Source of the DNA: JADKAV01 sp963733395
Lineage (GTDB): Bacteria; Actinomycetota; Actinomycetes; S36-B12; UBA10799
Direction of reading: 5' to 3'
NCBI GenBank assembly: GCA_963733395.1
Contig: CAVTCZ010000005.1
Location: 62,001 to 126,000, forward strand
DNA: 64,000 nucleotides
The translations under genes and the position numbers were made by a program. Below, piece after piece: positions 61,595 to 64,000 of the stretch (the stretch's first letter is position 1; each line of letters begins with the position of its first letter). The notes below the pieces were generated by a model. The model did not search any database, was not told the DNA's origin, and saw only the letters and a list, made by a program, of their open reading frames with translations.

Positions 61595-62266
61595 TCAGTA
61601 GTCCCCGGTCGCCCTGCCGCCGGCAAGCACCTCGGCCGTACCGGAGAGCCCGAGGCGGGAGGCTCCTGCGTCCACCATCGCCACTGCGTCGCCCCAGGAA
61701 CGGATACCGCCGCTGGCCTTCACCCCCAGGGCATCGCCGACCGTGCGCCGCATCAGTTCCACGGCGTGCTCCGACGCCCCGCCGGCCGGGTGGAAGCCGG
61801 TCGATGTCTTGACGAAGTCGGCGCCGACGTCGGCACAGACGCGACAGACCTCGACGATCTGCTGGTCGGTGAGGGCAGCCGACTCGATGATGACCTTCAG
61901 CACGGTTGCCGGGATGGCATCCCGGACCGCCGAGACATCAGCGTGGACCGCCTGCCAGTCCCCGGCGATGGCGTGCCCGATGTCGATCACCATGTCCACC
62001 TCGTCGGCGCCATCGGTCACCGCCCGGGCGGCCTCGGTGGCCTTGATCCCCGCCTTGTGCTTCCCGCTGGGGAACGCGCACACGGTCGCCACGGCGACGC
62101 CGTGCAACCAGTCGGCGGGGATCGGCAGGAAGGACGGGGAGACGCAGACGCTGAACACCCCCAACTCGCCTGCCTGCCGACAGTGTGCTGCGACGTCGGC
62201 GGCCGTGGCCTCGGGCTTGAGCAGGGTGTGGTCGACCATGCCGGCCAACTGTGCTGGGGTGATCAT
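61595..62266 (-). CDS. deoC: Deoxyribose-phosphate aldolase
   Basis: 223 residues. Splits 2-deoxyribose 5-phosphate to acetaldehyde and glyceraldehyde 3-phosphate. Seen: MVDHTLLKPEATAADV, DEVDMVIDIG, the Schiff-base Lys in ADFVKTSTGFHPAGGA and the second Lys in GVKASGGIRSW. ATG 62266 follows GGAGGA. Downstream of the barstar-VOC gene and, beyond it, a phosphohexomutase gene on the same strand. Confidence 0.94.
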   Translation of the reverse strand: MITPAQLAGMVDHTLLKPEATAADVAAHCRQAGELGVFSVCVSPSFLPIPADWLHGVAVATVCAFPSGKHKAGIKATEAARAVTDGADEVDMVIDIGHAIAGDWQAVHADVSAVRDAIPATVLKVIIESAALTDQQIVEVCRVCADVGADFVKTSTGFHPAGGASEHAVELMRRTVGDALGVKASGGIRSWGDAVAMVDAGASRLGLSGTAEVLAGGRATGDY

Positions 62267-62277
62267 GTGTCCTCCGG

Positions 62278-62928
62278 TCAGAACGAGATGAACTCGATGC
62301 GGTTGCCAAACGGATCGTGGGTGTGGAACCGCCGCAGGTCGGGCAGTTCGGCGGCCGGCCGGACCTCATGGCCGGCGGCGTCCAGGCGGGCGATCAGGTC
62401 GTCGTAGTCCCGGACCAGGATGGCCGGGTGTGCCTGCGTGGCCGGCTCGAACTGCTGCTGCACCCCCAGGTGCAGGTTCAGGGCTTCGCCGGTCAGCCAC
62501 ACGCCTCCGCGCGAGGCCAGCGCCAACGGCTTGGGGGTCTCGGTCAAACCGATCAGGTCGATCCAGTAGGTGCGGGCGATGTCCTCGGAACCGGCCGGGA
62601 TCGCCACCTGCACATGGTCGAGGGCGAAGTCCGGCTGCGGTGCACTCAGCACATCGTCGACGATGAGCAGATCCGCGCCGTCGGTGAAGCGCTCGGTCAT
62701 GATGTCGATGGCCGTCTCCCGGGAGGCGGCATCCAGGTCGGAGGCGCCGGTCCACACCACCAGCAGCGATGTCCGACCGCGGGTGAAGTCGCTGAGGCAG
62801 TCGGCGAAGGCGTCCCAGTTGTGTCCGAAGTAGTCCGGGAAGTCCAGCGAGCGTGCGCAGGCGGCGAGGAACGCCTGCTTGTCGCGAGCGTCGCGGGTGT
62901 CGAGCACCACCACCTCGGGCGGACTCAT
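62278..62928 (-). CDS. Barstar-VOC (glyoxalase-like) fusion protein
   Basis: 216 residues from ATG 62928. Residues 1 to about 100 are a barstar-type RNase inhibitor: RSLDFPDYFGHNWDAFADCL with the conserved Asp residues, then LLVVWTGASDLDAASRETA. Residues 105-216 are a VOC metalloenzyme-like domain: LDHVQVAIPAGSEDIARTYW, NLHLGVQQQFEPATQAHP, and HDPFGNRIEFIS with the last metal ligand position. The fusion is unusual. ATGA overlap with the upstream RNase gene indicates an RNase-inhibitor pair. The VOC half may be a separate enzyme or a scaffold. Confidence 0.85.
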   Translation of the reverse strand: MSPPEVVVLDTRDARDKQAFLAACARSLDFPDYFGHNWDAFADCLSDFTRGRTSLLVVWTGASDLDAASRETAIDIMTERFTDGADLLIVDDVLSAPQPDFALDHVQVAIPAGSEDIARTYWIDLIGLTETPKPLALASRGGVWLTGEALNLHLGVQQQFEPATQAHPAILVRDYDDLIARLDAAGHEVRPAAELPDLRRFHTHDPFGNRIEFISF

Positions 62929-63389
62929 TGCACCACCTCCCGGAAGGAGTCGTAATGGTCGTCGGTGTAGAAGACGACGCCGTCCTCGCCGACGACGAAC
63001 CGTCGTGCGCCCCGGTCCGGCGAACCCGGCGTGGGGACGGTGTATTCGCGGTACCACCCGTTGGGCTCGTCCGGCAGGATCCCTTCCCGGTTGCCGAAGA
63101 CTTGGTCGTCCTGCGGGTAGGGGTAGGGTCCGTCGTCGAGGATCAGCACGTAGGTTCGTTGGGCTTCGGTGGGCAAGGTGGAAAGAGCCACGGTGGGAAG
63201 GCCGCTGGTGCCCTTGCCGGGGGTGACGGTGACCGCCGCTTGCGGGCTTGCTGAGCCGTCGACGAAAGAGGCTGAGACCGTGGGCGATGTGGCCGGTTCG
63301 CCGGATCCGTTGCCGGTGAGTGTGACGAACAGGAATCCGGCGAGGATGACGATCAGGCCGGCCGCGACCAGGGTTCTGGCGTTCTTCAC
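62925..63389 (-). CDS. Secreted or anchored guanyl-specific RNase (RNase Sa/barnase family)
   Basis: 154 residues, GTG 63389. N-terminal membrane helix (LVAAGLIVILAGFLFVTLTG), a Thr/Ser/Pro linker, then the RNase domain: ALSTLPTEAQRTYVLI, DGPYPYPQDDQVFGNRE, and the catalytic Glu in WYREYTVPTPG, Arg in RGARRFVVGE and His in YTDDHYDSF. These align with the Glu, Arg and His of RNase Sa. The disulfide cysteines of RNase Sa are missing. Start overlaps the phosphohexomutase stop; its stop overlaps the inhibitor start, so the three genes are coupled. Confidence 0.88.
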   Translation of the reverse strand: MKNARTLVAAGLIVILAGFLFVTLTGNGSGEPATSPTVSASFVDGSASPQAAVTVTPGKGTSGLPTVALSTLPTEAQRTYVLILDDGPYPYPQDDQVFGNREGILPDEPNGWYREYTVPTPGSPDRGARRFVVGEDGVVFYTDDHYDSFREVVQ

Positions 63390-64000
63390 GTCGCCGCCAA
63401 GAACCGTTCCAACCCGGCGCGCAGTTGTGCCATGCGCTGGGCGGCGCGGGCCTTGTCAGCGGCGAGATCCCCGGTCTGCTCGACGACTTCCAGGTACACC
63501 TTCAATTTGGCCTCCGTGCCACTGGGGCGGGCCACAACCCGGCCACCACCGGCCAGAGTCAGGCGCAGGCCCTCTGTCGGTGGCAGCCCTGTGGCGGCGG
63601 AGTCGGTGAGGTCCGTGACCCCGGACAGGTCGGCGATGGCATCCTTCGGGCGGGCGGCCAGGGCCGCAAGTGCCCGGTCCCGGTCGGAGAGGTCCTGTAC
63701 CCGGATACTGATCTGGTCGGTGAGGTAGACACCGTGCTGCGCGGCGAGGGCATCGAGTTGTCCGGCCACCGAGGAGCCCAGCTTCTGCAGGTGCGCTGCC
63801 AGTTCCAGCATCCGCACCGACGCGCTGATCCCGTCCTTGTCCCGCACCGTCTGCGGGTCCACGCAGTAGCCCAGGGCTTCCTCATAGCCGTACACGATGT
63901 CGTCCGGCCGGGTGATCCACTTGAAACCCGTGAGCGTCTGGCGGAAGCCGAGGCCCGCGGCCCGCGCGACCGCCTCCAGCATGGAGCTCGAGACGATCGT
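63386..64000 (-). CDS. Phosphomannomutase/phosphoglucomutase, C-terminal part
   Basis: The window ends inside this gene. The visible 204 residues read in frame from base 64000: TLTGFKWITRPDDIVYGYEE and YGYEEALGYCVDPQTVRDKD (sugar-binding loop EEALG), then LTLAGGGRVVARPSGTEAKL and KLKVYLEVV, the phosphate-binding loop RPSGTE of domain 4. It interconverts 1- and 6-phosphosugars. The catalytic Ser loop is outside. A deoC near a phosphohexomutase gene fits pentose and nucleoside salvage. Confidence 0.92.
   Translation of the reverse strand, partial: TIVSSSMLEAVARAAGLGFRQTLTGFKWITRPDDIVYGYEEALGYCVDPQTVRDKDGISASVRMLELAAHLQKLGSSVAGQLDALAAQHGVYLTDQISIRVQDLSDRDRALAALAARPKDAIADLSGVTDLTDSAATGLPPTEGLRLTLAGGGRVVARPSGTEAKLKVYLEVVEQTGDLAADKARAAQRMAQLRAGLERFLAAT

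Overview
High-GC chromosomal segment from an actinobacterium (Actinomycetota). The evidence is the gene content and order: MenG, a 14-gene nuo operon and a polyprenyl diphosphate synthase; tRNA-Thr, tRNA-Met, rpmG, hadA-like, hadB-like and murB; tRNA-Trp, secE, nusG, rplKA, rplJL and rpoBC. The actinobacterial RpoC coiled-coil insertion, an IdeR-type regulator and DUF2530/DUF3027 proteins agree with this. The sequence does not fix the genus. The rpoB rifampicin region looks wild type.

Layout. 1-17.6 kb: end of menG, a lipoprotein gene, then nuoABCDEFGHIJKLMN behind a near-consensus Rex operator, and a long-chain polyprenyl diphosphate synthase. Together these make the menaquinone pool and the complex I that reduces it. 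17.8-22.7 kb: acyl-CoA dehydrogenase, an AGPS-like FAD oxidase, a secreted glycerophosphodiesterase and a RarD/EamA transporter. 22.7-26.7 kb: korAB (2-oxoacid:ferredoxin oxidoreductase), divergent from a compact pair made of a short NuoB-like protein and a NuoC-NuoI fusion. 26.8-30.5 kb: DJ-1/PfpI, YajQ, tRNA-Tyr, a GGDEF-EAL protein, tRNA-Thr and tRNA-Met. 30.5-45.7 kb: the translation and transcription block from rpmG to rpoC, with a class I aminotransferase inside it. 46.1-55.7 kb: MMPL/RND exporter, aldose epimerase, an unknown protein, an enoyl-reductase-like SDR, an NlpC/P60 hydrolase, IdeR, photolyase, and an orphan ParA with a small basic partner. 55.7-64 kb: pdxH, citrate synthase, serC, small membrane proteins, DUF3027 and lipoprotein genes, cold-shock protein, deoC, a barstar-VOC fusion next to a secreted guanyl RNase, and the end of a phosphohexomutase gene.

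Three patterns run through the window. First, several intergenic regions carry arrays in which forward copies of a 16-20 nt word are followed by reverse copies. The word differs between families but the layout is the same. Second, at least fifteen gene starts lie exactly 6-7 nt after a TAnnnT-like -10 box, which indicates leaderless transcripts. Third, many conserved genes (nuoG, nuoL, rarD, korA, the GGDEF-EAL gene, rplJ, the NlpC/P60 gene, serC, DUF3027) carry single-base frameshifts, mostly insertions. This looks like sequencing error more than decay, so those genes are annotated as whole genes with the break noted.
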